NCBI RefSeq assembly: GCF_002028425.1
Contig: NZ_CP020042.1
Coordinates: 4,687,560 to 4,751,559 of the forward strand
Direction of reading: 5' to 3'
DNA from: Streptomyces katrae
Lineage (GTDB): Bacteria; Actinomycetota; Actinomycetes; Streptomycetales; Streptomycetaceae
Length of the DNA: 64,000 bases
Numbering within the stretch: position 1 is the first letter of the stretch; every line of letters begins with the position of its first letter. This document shows positions 1-10,035 of this stretch, piece by piece. Made by a program: the position numbers and the translations under genes. The notes under the pieces are model-generated. The model searched no databases. It was not told where the DNA came from and saw nothing but the letters and a program-made list of their open reading frames with translations.

Positions 1-311
1 GGGCCGATCGTGCTGGAGGCGGGGATCAGGCGGTGCCGCGCGCGGCCCATCAGCTCCTCGCGTTCGTCCTCGGTGAGGCCGCCCCACACCCCGTAGGGCT
101 CGCGGACGGCGAGTGCGTGCGCGGCGCATTCCGCGCGCACCGGGCAGCGCATGCAGACCTCTTTAGCCGAGGCCTCGCGCGCACTCCTGGCCGCACCCCG
201 CTCACCCTCCGGGTGGAAGAAGAGGGAGCTGTCGACCCCTCGGCAGGCTGCCAGCAGCTGCCAGTCCCAGAGGTCGGCGTTCGGTCCGGGGAGGCGGGAG
301 AAATCTGCCAT
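1..311 (-). CDS. whiD: WhiB-family iron-sulfur regulator WhiD (3' end cut by window edge)
   Basis: WhiD is a small [4Fe-4S] WhiB-like protein needed for late sporulation septation and spore maturation in Streptomyces. The four cluster cysteines are visible at residues 23, 53, 56 and 62 (C-x29-C-x2-C-x5-C), followed by the family turn motif GVWGG at 74-78 and a basic C-terminal stretch. The ATG (MADFSRLPGP...) lies about 380 bp from divergent bldM, the arrangement I recall for whiD/bldM in S. coelicolor. The known protein is about 112 residues, so only some ten residues are missing past position 1. Family assignment is very secure; the specific WhiD name rests on sequence recall and gene position. 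Confidence 0.93.
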   Translation of the reverse strand, partial: MADFSRLPGPNADLWDWQLLAACRGVDSSLFFHPEGERGAARSAREASAKEVCMRCPVRAECAAHALAVREPYGVWGGLTEDEREELMGRARHRLIPASSTIG

Positions 312-691
312 GGGTAGTCCTCTTGGTGCCGGTACTGAGGCGGATACGGTCCATGTCTCCACACCTACTGTCGTAGTAGATGTAAATATGACTCATTGGG
401 AATCTAGCCTCAGGCACATGCAAAACGGAAGGAAAGCCGCCAAATAGGGCATAGCTCCAGATGGAGGGCGCGGGACGGGGTGGCTCCAGCGCTGTGATCG
501 CTTCCTCACGTAGAGTGCCGAAGGTGTCCGTCCGACCCGTAACTCTTTCGAGTGACCATCGTTGAGAGAGCGAGTGCGGTTGAAACGAGAAGTTCCCGGA
601 CAGATGTCCGAGGACGTCGACCGCACAGGTGACGATACGTACCAGCCTGGAGGCTCAAGGTGACGCGCATCAGCAGCTGCGGAGGGCGGTC
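312..691. promoter_or_regulatory. whiD-bldM divergent intergenic region
   Basis: A 380-bp non-coding spacer between two divergent developmental genes. The part next to whiD (about 355-430) is unusually A+T-rich for this genome, with runs such as TGTAAATATGACTCATT, as expected for the whiD promoter region. The bldM-proximal part holds the sigma-BldN-like promoter listed separately. No convincing ORF with a ribosome binding site lies here. Confidence 0.6.
538..565 (+). promoter_or_regulatory. sigma-BldN-type promoter of bldM
   Basis: CGTAAC (538-543), a 16-nt spacer, then CGTTGA (560-565). This matches the -35/-10 pair I recall for the BldN-dependent bldM P1 promoter of S. coelicolor. It lies about 125 bp upstream of the bldM start. 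The hexamers and spacer are read directly; dependence on BldN is from knowledge of the orthologue. Confidence 0.7.
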
Positions 692-1303
692 ATGACTTCC
701 GTCCTCGTCTGCGACGACTCCCCGCTTGCCCGAGAGGCGCTCCGTCGCGCGGTTGCCACCGTGCCCGGCGTCGAGCGTGTGACGACGGCTGCCAACGGCG
801 AGGAAGTCCTCCGCCGCTGGGGTGCCGACCGGTCCGACCTGATTCTGATGGACGTACGGATGCCCGGCCTCGGCGGTGTCGAGACCGTGCGCCGGCTCCT
901 GTCCGCCGACCCGGGCGCCCGCATCATCATGCTGACGGTCGCCGAGGACCTGGACGGCGTGGCCCTCGCGGTCGCCGCCGGCGCCCGCGGCTACCTGCAC
1001 AAGGACGCCTCGCGCGCCGAACTGCGGGCCACGGTCACCCAGGCGCTCGCCGACCCGACCTGGCGGCTGGCCCCGCGCCGGCTGCGCTCGGCGGAGATGG
1101 GCGCCGCGCCCACCCTCACCGCGCGCGAGATCCAGGTGCTGGAGGGCATGAGCCACGGCCGGTCCAACGCGGAGATCGGGCGCGAGCTCTTCCTCTCCGA
1201 GGACACGGTCAAGACGCACGCCCGCAGGCTCTTCAAGAAGCTCGGCGCCTCGGACCGGGCGCACGCCGTGGCGCTCGGCTTCCGCTGGGGTCTCGTCCGC
1301 TGA
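692..1303 (+). CDS. bldM: BldM, NarL/FixJ-type orphan response regulator of development
   Basis: BldM is an atypical response regulator without a cognate kinase that controls aerial hyphae formation and sporulation genes, alone or as a heterodimer with WhiI. The 203-residue product has an N-terminal receiver domain (acidic pair D8-D9, phosphoacceptor-like D54 in [10 protein letters not shown], Lys of YLHKDAS) and a C-terminal LuxR/GerE helix-turn-helix ([12 protein letters not shown] ... [16 protein letters not shown]). The ATG at 692 is chosen over an in-frame start at 629 because GGAGG lies 6 nt upstream and the length matches BldM exactly. It is divergent from whiD and has a sigma-BldN-like promoter. 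Confidence 0.95.
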   Translation: MTSVLVCDDSPLAREALRRAVATVPGVERVTTAANGEEVLRRWGADRSDLILMDVRMPGLGGVETVRRLLSADPGARIIMLTVAEDLDGVALAVAAGARGYLHKDASRAELRATVTQALADPTWRLAPRRLRSAEMGAAPTLTAREIQVLEGMSHGRSNAEIGRELFLSEDTVKTHARRLFKKLGASDRAHAVALGFRWGLVR

Positions 1304-1556
1304 CCGCGGGAGGGGCGTCCGGCTGACCGGAGCGGTCCCGTCCGCCGGTGGGCGGGCGGGGCGGCAGGCTCGCCGGGGGAGACGGGGCGGGAAAGTCCCG
1401 TCCCGACCGGTGTCCCGCCGGGGATTGACGGGGCACAATCCAGGGGACGTGTCGCTTCGGGCGCGATGCCGCATCCTTGATGGTGTGCCGCATTCTTGGA
1501 GAGGTCGAGTCCTCGGGGACGACGATTCGGGCCGAGCGGAGGGGAGGGCGCAGAAG

Positions 1557-2276
1557 ATGGGTTCCGGCGCACCCGCTCATAACGCTTCGACGCACAACAC
1601 GGACCGCGATGCCACGAACGCTCCGGCGCCAAGGCACCATGGATTGATGCGCGACGACGAGGCCCTGGGGTCATCCCCGGCCACAGGCCCCACCGGCGCC
1701 GCCAAAGGCGGCAACGCCGGGCCCGTCAGTGCGCTCGTGCGCCGCGCGGTCGACGGTGACGAACAGGCCACGCACGATCTGCTGGCCTTCGTGCACCCCC
1801 TCGCCATCCGCTACTGCCGCACCCGGCTGTCGCGGCTCCCGGGTGATGCCCGCCACTTCGTCGAGGACCTGGCGCAGGAGGTGTGCGTCGCCGTCCTGAT
1901 GGCGCTGCCCCGCTACCGGGACACCGGCCGTCCCTTCGAGGCGTTCGTCTTCGCCATCGCCGCGCACAAGGTCGCCGACCTCCAGCGGGCCGCCATGCGG
2001 CACCCGGGGAGCACGGCCGTCCCGTCCGACGAGATGCCGGAGCGGCCGGACGACTCGCTCGGCCCGGAGGAGCGGGCGCTGCTCAGCAGTGACGCCGCCT
2101 GGGCCAAGAAGCTGCTGGCCAACCTGCCGGAGAACCAGCGCGAGCTGCTCGTGCTGCGTGTGGCCGTCGGGCTGACCGCCGAGGAGACCGGCCAGATGCT
2201 CGGCATGTCCCCGGGCGCGGTGCGGGTCGCGCAGCACCGGGCGCTGAGCCGGCTGCGGGCGCTCGCGGAGCAGTGA
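1557..2276 (+). CDS. shbA: ECF-like RNA polymerase sigma factor (ShbA-like)
   Basis: A 239-residue sigma-70-family protein. A flexible N-terminal extension of about 50 residues precedes region 2 ([18 protein letters not shown] ... [19 protein letters not shown]) and region 4 ([30 protein letters not shown] followed by a recognition helix), with no region 1.1 or 3. By sequence and position between bldM and guaB it resembles ShbA, reported in S. griseus to drive transcription of the principal sigma gene hrdB. The ATG at 1557 has a strong GGAGGGGAGGG site just upstream; longer GTG-started frames (from 1410) lack one. Sigma-family call is secure; the ShbA identity is moderately so. It is followed by a short TCGTAG/CTACGA hairpin. 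Confidence 0.85.
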   Translation: MGSGAPAHNASTHNTDRDATNAPAPRHHGLMRDDEALGSSPATGPTGAAKGGNAGPVSALVRRAVDGDEQATHDLLAFVHPLAIRYCRTRLSRLPGDARHFVEDLAQEVCVAVLMALPRYRDTGRPFEAFVFAIAAHKVADLQRAAMRHPGSTAVPSDEMPERPDDSLGPEERALLSSDAAWAKKLLANLPENQRELLVLRVAVGLTAEETGQMLGMSPGAVRVAQHRALSRLRALAEQ

Positions 2277-2297
2277 GCCCGGTGTTTTCCGTCGTAG

Positions 2298-3908
<1,611 letters not shown>

Positions 3909-3922
3909 ACACGATGACCGCC

Positions 3923-3956
3923 CGGAGGGGCGGGCCCGCCCGGGCCCGCCCCTCCG
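3923..3956. terminator. Perfect 16-bp hairpin after guaB
   Basis: CGGAGGGGCGGGCCCG (3923-3938) is exactly complementary to CGGGCCCGCCCCTCCG (3941-3956) with a 2-nt spacer, 15 bp after the guaB stop. There is no T-run, which is common for Streptomyces terminators. It probably separates guaB and guaB3 transcripts. Confidence 0.7.
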
Positions 3957-4074
3957 GCGCGTCCGCGCACGCCCCGCACGCCGCGCGCGTGCGTCCGTAC
4001 AGCGGTCACCGGAACGCGGGTCCCCGGGGTTCGGGGATACTGGACGGGCAGACCCAGAGGAAAGGCCACCACAC

Positions 4075-5199
4075 GTGACTGAGATCGAGATCGGGCGCGG
4101 CAAGCGCGGCCGCCGGGCGTACGCCTTCGACGACATCGCCATCGTCCCCAGCCGGCGTACGCGGGACCCGAAGGAGGTCTCGATCGCCTGGCAGATCGAC
4201 GCGTACCGCTTCGAGCTCCCCTTCCTGGCCGCCCCCATGGACTCCGTGGTCTCCCCGCAGACCGCCATCCGCATCGGCGAGCTCGGCGGCCTCGGCGTGC
4301 TGAACCTCGAGGGCCTGTGGACCCGCTACGAGGACCCGCAGCCGCTGCTCGACGAGATCGCGGAGCTGGACGAGGACGCCGCCACCCGGCGCCTCCAGGA
4401 GATCTACGCCGCGCCGATCCAGGCCGACCTGATCCGGCAGCGGATCAAGGAGGTGCGCGACTCAGGTGTCGTCACCGCCGCCGCGCTCTCCCCGCAGCGC
4501 ACCGCCGAGTTCTCCAAGGCCGTCGTGGACGCGGGCGTCGACATCTTCGTCATCCGCGGCACCACCGTGTCGGCGGAGCACGTCTCGGGCGCGGCCGAGC
4601 CGCTGAACCTCAAGCAGTTCATCTACGAGCTCGACGTCCCGGTCATCGTCGGCGGCTGCGCCACCTACACGGCGGCCCTGCACCTGATGCGCACCGGCGC
4701 GGCGGGCGTCCTCGTCGGCTTCGGCGGCGGCGCCGCGCACACCACGCGCAACGTCCTCGGCATCCAGGTCCCGATGGCCACGGCCGTCGCGGACGTGGCC
4801 GCGGCCCGCCGCGACTACATGGACGAGTCCGGCGGCCGGTACGTGCACGTCATCGCCGACGGCGGGGTGGGCTGGTCGGGTGACATCCCCAAGGCCGTGG
4901 CCTGCGGCGCCGACGCCGTGATGATGGGCTCCCCGCTGGCCCGTGCCACGGACGCGCCCGGCCGGGGCAACCACTGGGGCATGGAGGCCGTCCACGAGGA
5001 CGTGCCGCGCGGCAAGAAGGTCAACCTGGGCACGGTCGGCACCACCGAGGAGATCCTCACCGGCCCGTCGCACACCCCGGACGGCTCGATGAACCTCTTC
5101 GGCGCCCTGCGCCGCTCGATGGCCACGACCGGCTACAGCGAGCTCAAGGAGTTCCAGCGCGTCGAGGTCACGGTCGCGGACTCCCAGCACCGCCGCTGA
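4075..5199 (+). CDS. guaB3: GuaB3-family IMP dehydrogenase/GMP reductase-related protein
   Basis: A 374-residue member of the IMPDH/GMP reductase superfamily without CBS domains, matching the mycobacterial GuaB3 type also encoded beside the true IMPDH. The barrel start (AYAFDDIAIVPSRRT), PMDSVVSP, the TTR of the active-site loop and a phosphate loop (VIADGGVGWSGDIPKAVACGADAVMMGSPL) are all present. The residue aligned with the catalytic Cys of IMPDH (GPGSICTTR in GuaB) is His here: GGGAAHTTR, H222. Its reaction therefore cannot be assumed; a cyanobacterial GuaB3 was reported as a GMP reductase. The GTG start follows AGAGGAAAGG. A 24-bp hairpin ends the gene. Confidence 0.85.
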   Translation: MTEIEIGRGKRGRRAYAFDDIAIVPSRRTRDPKEVSIAWQIDAYRFELPFLAAPMDSVVSPQTAIRIGELGGLGVLNLEGLWTRYEDPQPLLDEIAELDEDAATRRLQEIYAAPIQADLIRQRIKEVRDSGVVTAAALSPQRTAEFSKAVVDAGVDIFVIRGTTVSAEHVSGAAEPLNLKQFIYELDVPVIVGGCATYTAALHLMRTGAAGVLVGFGGGAAHTTRNVLGIQVPMATAVADVAAARRDYMDESGGRYVHVIADGGVGWSGDIPKAVACGADAVMMGSPLARATDAPGRGNHWGMEAVHEDVPRGKKVNLGTVGTTEEILTGPSHTPDGSMNLFGALRRSMATTGYSELKEFQRVEVTVADSQHRR

Positions 5200-5214
5200 C
5201 CCGTCTGCCCGTAC

Positions 5215-5264
5215 ACACGCCGGAGGGCCGGCACCCCGAGCGGGGTGCCGGCCCTCCGGCGTGT
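5215..5264. terminator. Bidirectional terminator between guaB3 and the M16 peptidase gene
   Basis: Perfect 24-bp inverted repeat: ACACGCCGGAGGGCCGGCAC... (5215-5238) and its exact complement (5241-5264), with only a 2-nt centre. It sits in the 66-bp gap between convergent genes, abutting the stop of the minus-strand gene, and has short T-runs (TGTTT) on the plus side. Confidence 0.88.
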
Positions 5265-5265
5265 T

Positions 5266-7002
5266 TCAGCCGAGCCCGCGTTGACGGCGGCGCAGCAGGA
5301 CGGCCCACGGGATCAGGAACACCGCCGCGAGGATCCAGATGATGACCAGGCCCTCCCACTCGTCGGAGCCCTGGGCATCCGGCTCGGAGACCATGGCGAG
5401 GGCGGCGATGGCCGCGAAGGCGCCGGACAGCAGCGCGGGGATGCCGAGCAGCCACAGCACCGCGGTGAGCCAGGCCTCGCGGGGCTGCGGCCCCTTCGGT
5501 GCGGCCGCCGCTGCCGGGCGGGGCTGCGGGATGCGGGACGGGTCGCGGGGCGGCATGCGCACCACCACGGCGGGCGGGACGCCGGCGTCCACGGGAGCCA
5601 GTTCGGCCGCCGTGATCCCGAACAGGGTCGGCTCGACCGTGATGCTGAAACCGTCGTGGCCCACGAGGTGGCGGCCGCCGTCCGGGTAGACCTGCATCAG
5701 GGAGCACTCGGCGTACCGGACGGTCAGCCGGCAGTTCGGGCGGACCACGCTGAGCCCGTCGTGTGCCACGAGCAGGGTGGTGTCGCGGTCCTCCACCGCG
5801 GAGTAGCGCCGTCCGGTGACGAAGTCCTCCGACCCGGTGGGGGCCTCGGTGAGCCCGGCCCAGTCCACGCCCCGGCCCGGGACCTGCATGAGGGCGCTCG
5901 CCCACACCTCGCGCGCGATCCGCTGGAGGTCGGCGACGGTGACCGCCTCGATCTCGGCGCGGGACTCGGCGTAGCTGAGGGAGGGGTGGCGCAGCAGCAG
6001 GTTCATCGCCTCGGAGGGGAGCTTGGCCATGGCCGGCTCCGGATGGTCGAACTGGCTGAGCACGGAGGTGCGCACGGCCGCCAGGTCGGCCTGCTCGATG
6101 CGGCCGGCGCGGAGTTTGGCGAGGACGTCGACGAAGGCGCCGATCATCGCGTCCTGCTTCTCGGGCAGGGCGTCGGCGTACGCGGTGAGGGTCGCCCAGT
6201 CGGTGTCCCGCGGGCTGTAGTCGGCGGCCGCGGTGTAGGAGTAGCCGCCCTTCTGGCGCAGTTCGCGGAAGAGCTCCCTGCCGAGCAGTTCGGCGAACAG
6301 GCTGCCCGCCGTCGAGCGGGGGATGACGGAGGTCAGTACGGCGACGCCGTCGGGGCCCCGGAAGTAGGCGGGCGTGGTGGGCAGGGCGGAGGTGGGCTGC
6401 GGGGCGGGCCGCCACTGGCCGGTGGGGAGGGTGAGGTCGAGCCCCTCGGGGAGGGTGTCGCTGGTGATCCACAGGACGGCGTTCTCGGCGGTGAACCAGG
6501 TGGCGGCCCAGTCGTGGACGTCGGCGGGCGTGAGCCGGTGCAGTCCGGACTCGCCGTAGCTGGTCAGGCCGTAGCCCCGGGAGCCGTAGCGCCACAGGGG
6601 CATGTCGTGGGCGGGGCCCTGGGAGCGGTGGGCGGCCTCGGTGCGCAGGATCTCCTTCTCGGTCGCCAGCCGGTGCAGGGGCAGGTTGCGCAGGGCGGCG
6701 CAGACGCCGTTGAGGTACTCGGCCACGTCGGCGGGGGTGCCGGTGACGTGGAAGTGGGTGTAGGTGGAGGCGGTCGCGCCGTTGTAGTGCAGGTCGCTCA
6801 GGCCGTGGTGGTGCAGGGCGAGGTGCTCGACCAGGTGGGTGACACCGCTGGTGGCGAGGGTCTCGTCGGCGCGGCCGACGCGGAAGAGCAGGCCCGCGGT
6901 CACGGGGCCGGAGCCGGGCGCGAGGACGGTCCGGATGCCGTTGACGGTGGTGTGGGTGATGCCGTCTTCGGTGGTGTGGCCGGACGGGGTTTCCGTGGTC
7001 AT
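5266..7002 (-). CDS. Membrane-anchored M16-family zinc metallopeptidase
   Basis: A 578-residue protein with an N-terminal M16 (insulinase/processing-peptidase type) domain. The inverted zinc motif HLVEH is at residues 56-60, and the third Glu ligand falls in the ATEKEILRTEA segment (about 115-122). A second M16-like half (FRELRQKGGYSYTAAADY, typical of the R/Y region) follows, so one polypeptide may carry both halves. A Pro-rich linker leads to two C-terminal hydrophobic segments (about 500-530 and 550-570), suggesting a cytoplasmic peptidase tethered to the membrane. The ATG at 7002 follows GAGGAAG, 11 nt after the stop of the upstream helical-repeat gene, so the two are one operon. The substrate is unknown. 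Confidence 0.85.
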   Translation of the reverse strand: MTTETPSGHTTEDGITHTTVNGIRTVLAPGSGPVTAGLLFRVGRADETLATSGVTHLVEHLALHHHGLSDLHYNGATASTYTHFHVTGTPADVAEYLNGVCAALRNLPLHRLATEKEILRTEAAHRSQGPAHDMPLWRYGSRGYGLTSYGESGLHRLTPADVHDWAATWFTAENAVLWITSDTLPEGLDLTLPTGQWRPAPQPTSALPTTPAYFRGPDGVAVLTSVIPRSTAGSLFAELLGRELFRELRQKGGYSYTAAADYSPRDTDWATLTAYADALPEKQDAMIGAFVDVLAKLRAGRIEQADLAAVRTSVLSQFDHPEPAMAKLPSEAMNLLLRHPSLSYAESRAEIEAVTVADLQRIAREVWASALMQVPGRGVDWAGLTEAPTGSEDFVTGRRYSAVEDRDTTLLVAHDGLSVVRPNCRLTVRYAECSLMQVYPDGGRHLVGHDGFSITVEPTLFGITAAELAPVDAGVPPAVVVRMPPRDPSRIPQPRPAAAAAPKGPQPREAWLTAVLWLLGIPALLSGAFAAIAALAMVSEPDAQGSDEWEGLVIIWILAAVFLIPWAVLLRRRQRGLG

Positions 7003-7013
7003 GGTGGTCTTCC

Positions 7014-7994
7014 TCAGCCCTGGGCCAGGGCGGTCTTGCGGTGACGGGCGAACACGGCCGAGTGGTCCGCGCCGAGGTAGCCCCAGGGGAACTCGGTGGT
7101 GCGGTCGCCGAGGGCGCGGAAGTGCGGGGCGGCGTCGGCGTGGCGGCCCGCGGCGCTGTGGGCGGTGGCGAAGGCGCTGTGGGCGCCGACGTAGGTGAAG
7201 GAGTCGGTACGGGCGGCCGGGTGCAGGACGGAGCGGGCGGCGGCATGCAGCAGCGCGGTGTGCTGGATGGGCTCGCGCAGATACGTTTCGGCGGCGCGGG
7301 TGTTCTGGTCCCGCTGGATCTCCAGGTACCGCTCCATCTGGGCGACGGCGACCAGTGCTCCCTGCGGGCCGCCCTCGGGCGCGGCTTCGGCGCAGGCACG
7401 GGCGAAGCCCTCGGCCGCCTCCCAGCTGCCGCCCCACTTCGGGCAGAGCTGCTGGAGCAGCTGGGACTGGCCCGAGTAGTGGTGGGGGTGGTATTCGGCG
7501 AGCCGCTCGTAGCGGCGCCGGGCCTCGCCCTGGCCCAGTTCGAGCCCGCGCGCGGTGGTGATGCGCAGGTACCAGGCGAGGGCGTACGCCGGGTACTCGG
7601 CGCAGACGTCGATGAGCAGGACCTCGGCGTGCCGCAGGTGCGCGTGGAAGGAGTCGAACTGCTGGCGGCTCACGTGCTCGGCGCGCGCGCCGCTGCGGAT
7701 CTCCCAGCCGGCCTGGATCAGGTGGTTGGCGTAGAGCGTGCGGAAGAGCGGGTGGCCAGGGTGGCCGGCCGCGGTCTCGCGGAGGAAGTCCCCGCAGCCG
7801 GGGGTCTCCGCCACGGTCCAGGAGGCGCTGGCGCGGGCGTCCTCGTCGGGCAGGGCTTCGAAAGCGGCGGCGACGGACTTCGCGTCGCGGAACTGGACTG
7901 CCGAGCGCAGGACGGCCAGGTCCCGGATGTACTCGGTGGGTTCGGTGAGCGGCCGGCCGAGCGGCGGCGTGAGAGCAGACACGCCGCGGATCAT
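7014..7994 (-). CDS. Helical-repeat (TPR-like, possibly DUF4034) protein
   Basis: A 326-residue soluble protein, rich in Ala, Glu, His and aromatic residues, with repeated helix pairs such as PLFRTLYANHLIQAGWEIR and ALAWYLRITTARGLELGQGEARRRYERL, typical of TPR/SEL1-like scaffolds. Its spacing pattern resembles DUF4034 proteins, but I cannot confirm that without a profile search. No signal peptide or membrane segment is visible. It lies 11 bp upstream of the M16 peptidase gene on the same strand, so the two are probably co-translated and may form a peptidase-adaptor pair. The ATG start lacks a clear Shine-Dalgarno site; a GTG four codons in is an alternative. Confidence 0.75.
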   Translation of the reverse strand: MIRGVSALTPPLGRPLTEPTEYIRDLAVLRSAVQFRDAKSVAAAFEALPDEDARASASWTVAETPGCGDFLRETAAGHPGHPLFRTLYANHLIQAGWEIRSGARAEHVSRQQFDSFHAHLRHAEVLLIDVCAEYPAYALAWYLRITTARGLELGQGEARRRYERLAEYHPHHYSGQSQLLQQLCPKWGGSWEAAEGFARACAEAAPEGGPQGALVAVAQMERYLEIQRDQNTRAAETYLREPIQHTALLHAAARSVLHPAARTDSFTYVGAHSAFATAHSAAGRHADAAPHFRALGDRTTEFPWGYLGADHSAVFARHRKTALAQG

Positions 7995-8073
7995 ATGACC
8001 GGCGCCGCGGATTCCGACAGTGGGTCCGGGGCGCCGGTTCGGGGGAAAGTTCCTGCTCAGCGCGTTGCGGTCG

Positions 8074-8544
8074 TCACGCGGCGGTCTTGCGGCCGACCTG
8101 GAAGGCGGCGTAGCCGCCGATGGCGAGGAACAGGAACGTCAGCGGGTTCACGCCTTCCTTCCAGCTGTCGATCACGTCGGAGGTCCGGTTCGTCAGGACG
8201 TCCACGACGCTCTCGGAGAGCTGGTCGGCGCCGTCGAGGGCGATGCCGAACAGCTGGCCGGCGAGCACGGCGGCCACGGAGACCAGGGTGGCGACGACCG
8301 GCAGGACGGCGTTGCGGCCGCCGAGCTTGCCGGCGGCGAAGCCGACCAGGGCGCCGACGCCGACCGCCGCGTAGCTGATCTCGTGGTGGGTGGCCTTGAC
8401 GATCGCGCCGTAGACACCGGCGGCCGCGAGGCCGGCCACGACGGCGGCGAGGACACCCAGGGCCACGTTGCCGCCGCGGGCCGGCGCCTGGGCGGGGGCC
8501 GGGGTGTAGGACGAGGGCGCGGGCGGCTGGAAGTTCTGGCTCAT
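8074..8544 (-). CDS. Small integral membrane protein, function unknown
   Basis: A 156-residue protein with a Pro/Ala-rich N-terminal tail (QPPAPSSYTPAPAQAPA) followed by hydrophobic segments (NVALGVLAAVVAGLAAAGVYGAIV, AAVGVGALVGFAAGKLGG, AVLPVVATLVSVAAVLAGQLFGIAL and a C-terminal FLFLAIGGYAAFQVG), so three to four membrane spans. GGGG-type purines upstream of the ATG give a ribosome binding site. It stands alone on the minus strand between the repeat-protein/M16 pair and the sugar dehydrogenase homologue. I do not recognise a functional family. Confidence 0.75.
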   Translation of the reverse strand: MSQNFQPPAPSSYTPAPAQAPARGGNVALGVLAAVVAGLAAAGVYGAIVKATHHEISYAAVGVGALVGFAAGKLGGRNAVLPVVATLVSVAAVLAGQLFGIALDGADQLSESVVDVLTNRTSDVIDSWKEGVNPLTFLFLAIGGYAAFQVGRKTAA

Positions 8545-8725
8545 GCGGGAAATCCCCCCCAGGGATTCGGGCGCACGTGTGCCCGGTGGGCATAAGTGCG
8601 AGATAAGTGACGCCGCAGGCTAGCAGGGGACTACGGCATTCGACGGAGGGATTTCGGTCGGATGATCGGGTGCGCGGCGGGATGTGATCGGACCGGGACC
8701 GGGCCGTGACCTGCGGTGGGGGTGG

Positions 8726-9955
8726 TCAGAGGCGGTGGGCCGCGCCCGCCGGGCTGGCGCCGCGGGTGTCGAGGAGGAGCTGGGCCTTCACCGCCAGGCC
8801 CTGCAGGTCGTACGTGCGGTGGTGCTGGAGCAGGATCGTCAGGTCGGCGTTCGCGGCGGCCTCGTACAGGGAGTCGGCACGCGGGACGGGCTGGTCGCGG
8901 ACCCGCCAGCCCGCGATGTACGGGTCGTGGTAGCTGATCAGGGCGCCCAGGTCGAGCAGGCGGCTGGCGATCTCGCCGGCGGGTGAGCCCTCCTGGTCGG
9001 CGAGGTCGGGCTTGTAGGTGACGCCCAGCAGGAGGACGCGGGCGCCGCGGGCGGATTTGCCGTGCTCGTTCAGCAGGGTGGCGCAGCGCTGGATGACGTA
9101 TTGCGGCATCCGGTCGTTGATCTCCTGCGCGAGGCCGACCATGCGCAGGGGGTGGCCGGGGGTGCGGGCGGTGTGGGGGAGGTAGTTCGGGTCGAGCGGG
9201 ACGCCGTGGCCGCCGACGCCGGGGCCGGGCCGGAAGGCCTGGAACCCGTACGGCTTGGTCTCGGCGCAGCGGATCACGTCCCACAGGTCGACGCCGAGGT
9301 CGTGGCAGAGGACCGCCATCTCGTTCATGAGGGCGATGTTGACGTGCCGGTAGTTGGTCTCCAGGAGCTGCACGGTCTCGGCCTCGCGCAGGCCGCGGGC
9401 CCGGACGACCTTCTCGGTGAGGCGGGCGTAGAAGGCGTGCGCGGACTCGGTGCAGGCGGGGGTGAGGCCGCCGATGACCTTGGGGGTGTTGGCGATGGTG
9501 TGGGTGCGGTTGCCGGGGTCGAGGCGGCTGGGGGAGTAGGCCAGGTGGAAGTCGCGTCCGGCGCGCAGGCCGGAGCCCTCTTCGAGGATGGGCCGCAGGT
9601 AGTCCTCGGTGACCCCGGGGTGGGCGGCGGACTCCAGGATCACGGTGGTGTGCGGGCGCAGCCGGGCGGCGAGGGTGCGGCCGGCCGCGCCGACGGCGCC
9701 GAGGTCGAGCGCGCGGTCGGCGCCGAGCTGGGTGGGGGCGCAGATGACGGCCGTGCGGACCCGGCCGAGTTCGGCGGGGTTGGTGGTGACGCGGAAGCCG
9801 GCCGCCGACATACGGCGGATCTCGGCGGCGGTGAGGGGGCTGTCCGTGGCGGGGCCGCTGTCGTAGCCGACGGTCTCGATCCCGGCGGCGACGGCCGCCT
9901 GGGCGAGGGGGAGGCCGAGGTGGCCGAGTCCGATGACGGCGAGATCTGCGGGCAT
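8726..9955 (-). CDS. UDP-glucose/GDP-mannose dehydrogenase-family protein lacking the catalytic cysteine
   Basis: A 409-residue protein with all three domains of the NAD-dependent nucleotide-sugar 6-dehydrogenases: Rossmann start AVIGLGHLGLPLAQAA, central SPSRLDPGN and LLETNYRHVNIALMNEMA helix, and a C-terminal Rossmann-like domain (ARVLLLGVTYKPDLADQEGSPA). The signature GPGVGGHCxPxDP reads GPGVGGHGVPLDP: the nucleophilic Cys is Gly251 (codon GGC, 9203-9205). Known family members (UDP-Glc, UDP-ManNAc, GDP-Man dehydrogenases) need this Cys for the second oxidation, so it may be inactive, stop at the aldehyde, or do another reaction. The ATG at 9955 follows AGGGAAGGG; an upstream in-frame start at 9988 is less likely. 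Confidence 0.88.
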   Translation of the reverse strand: MPADLAVIGLGHLGLPLAQAAVAAGIETVGYDSGPATDSPLTAAEIRRMSAAGFRVTTNPAELGRVRTAVICAPTQLGADRALDLGAVGAAGRTLAARLRPHTTVILESAAHPGVTEDYLRPILEEGSGLRAGRDFHLAYSPSRLDPGNRTHTIANTPKVIGGLTPACTESAHAFYARLTEKVVRARGLREAETVQLLETNYRHVNIALMNEMAVLCHDLGVDLWDVIRCAETKPYGFQAFRPGPGVGGHGVPLDPNYLPHTARTPGHPLRMVGLAQEINDRMPQYVIQRCATLLNEHGKSARGARVLLLGVTYKPDLADQEGSPAGEIASRLLDLGALISYHDPYIAGWRVRDQPVPRADSLYEAAANADLTILLQHHRTYDLQGLAVKAQLLLDTRGASPAGAAHRL

Positions 9956-10035
9956 GGGGGGCCGTCCCTTCCCTTCCCTGGCATGCATGAGGGGGCGGTG
10001 CGCGCAAGTCCTGTGGACGAATGGAGCTGGCGCAA

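Noticed and set aside
629..691. Longer bldM starting at 629
   Set aside because: The 692 ATG has GGAGG at the right spacing and gives the exact length of known BldM.
1410..1556. GTG start extending the sigma factor by 49 residues
   Set aside because: No binding site; the ATG at 1557 has a strong one and the extension is not sigma-like.
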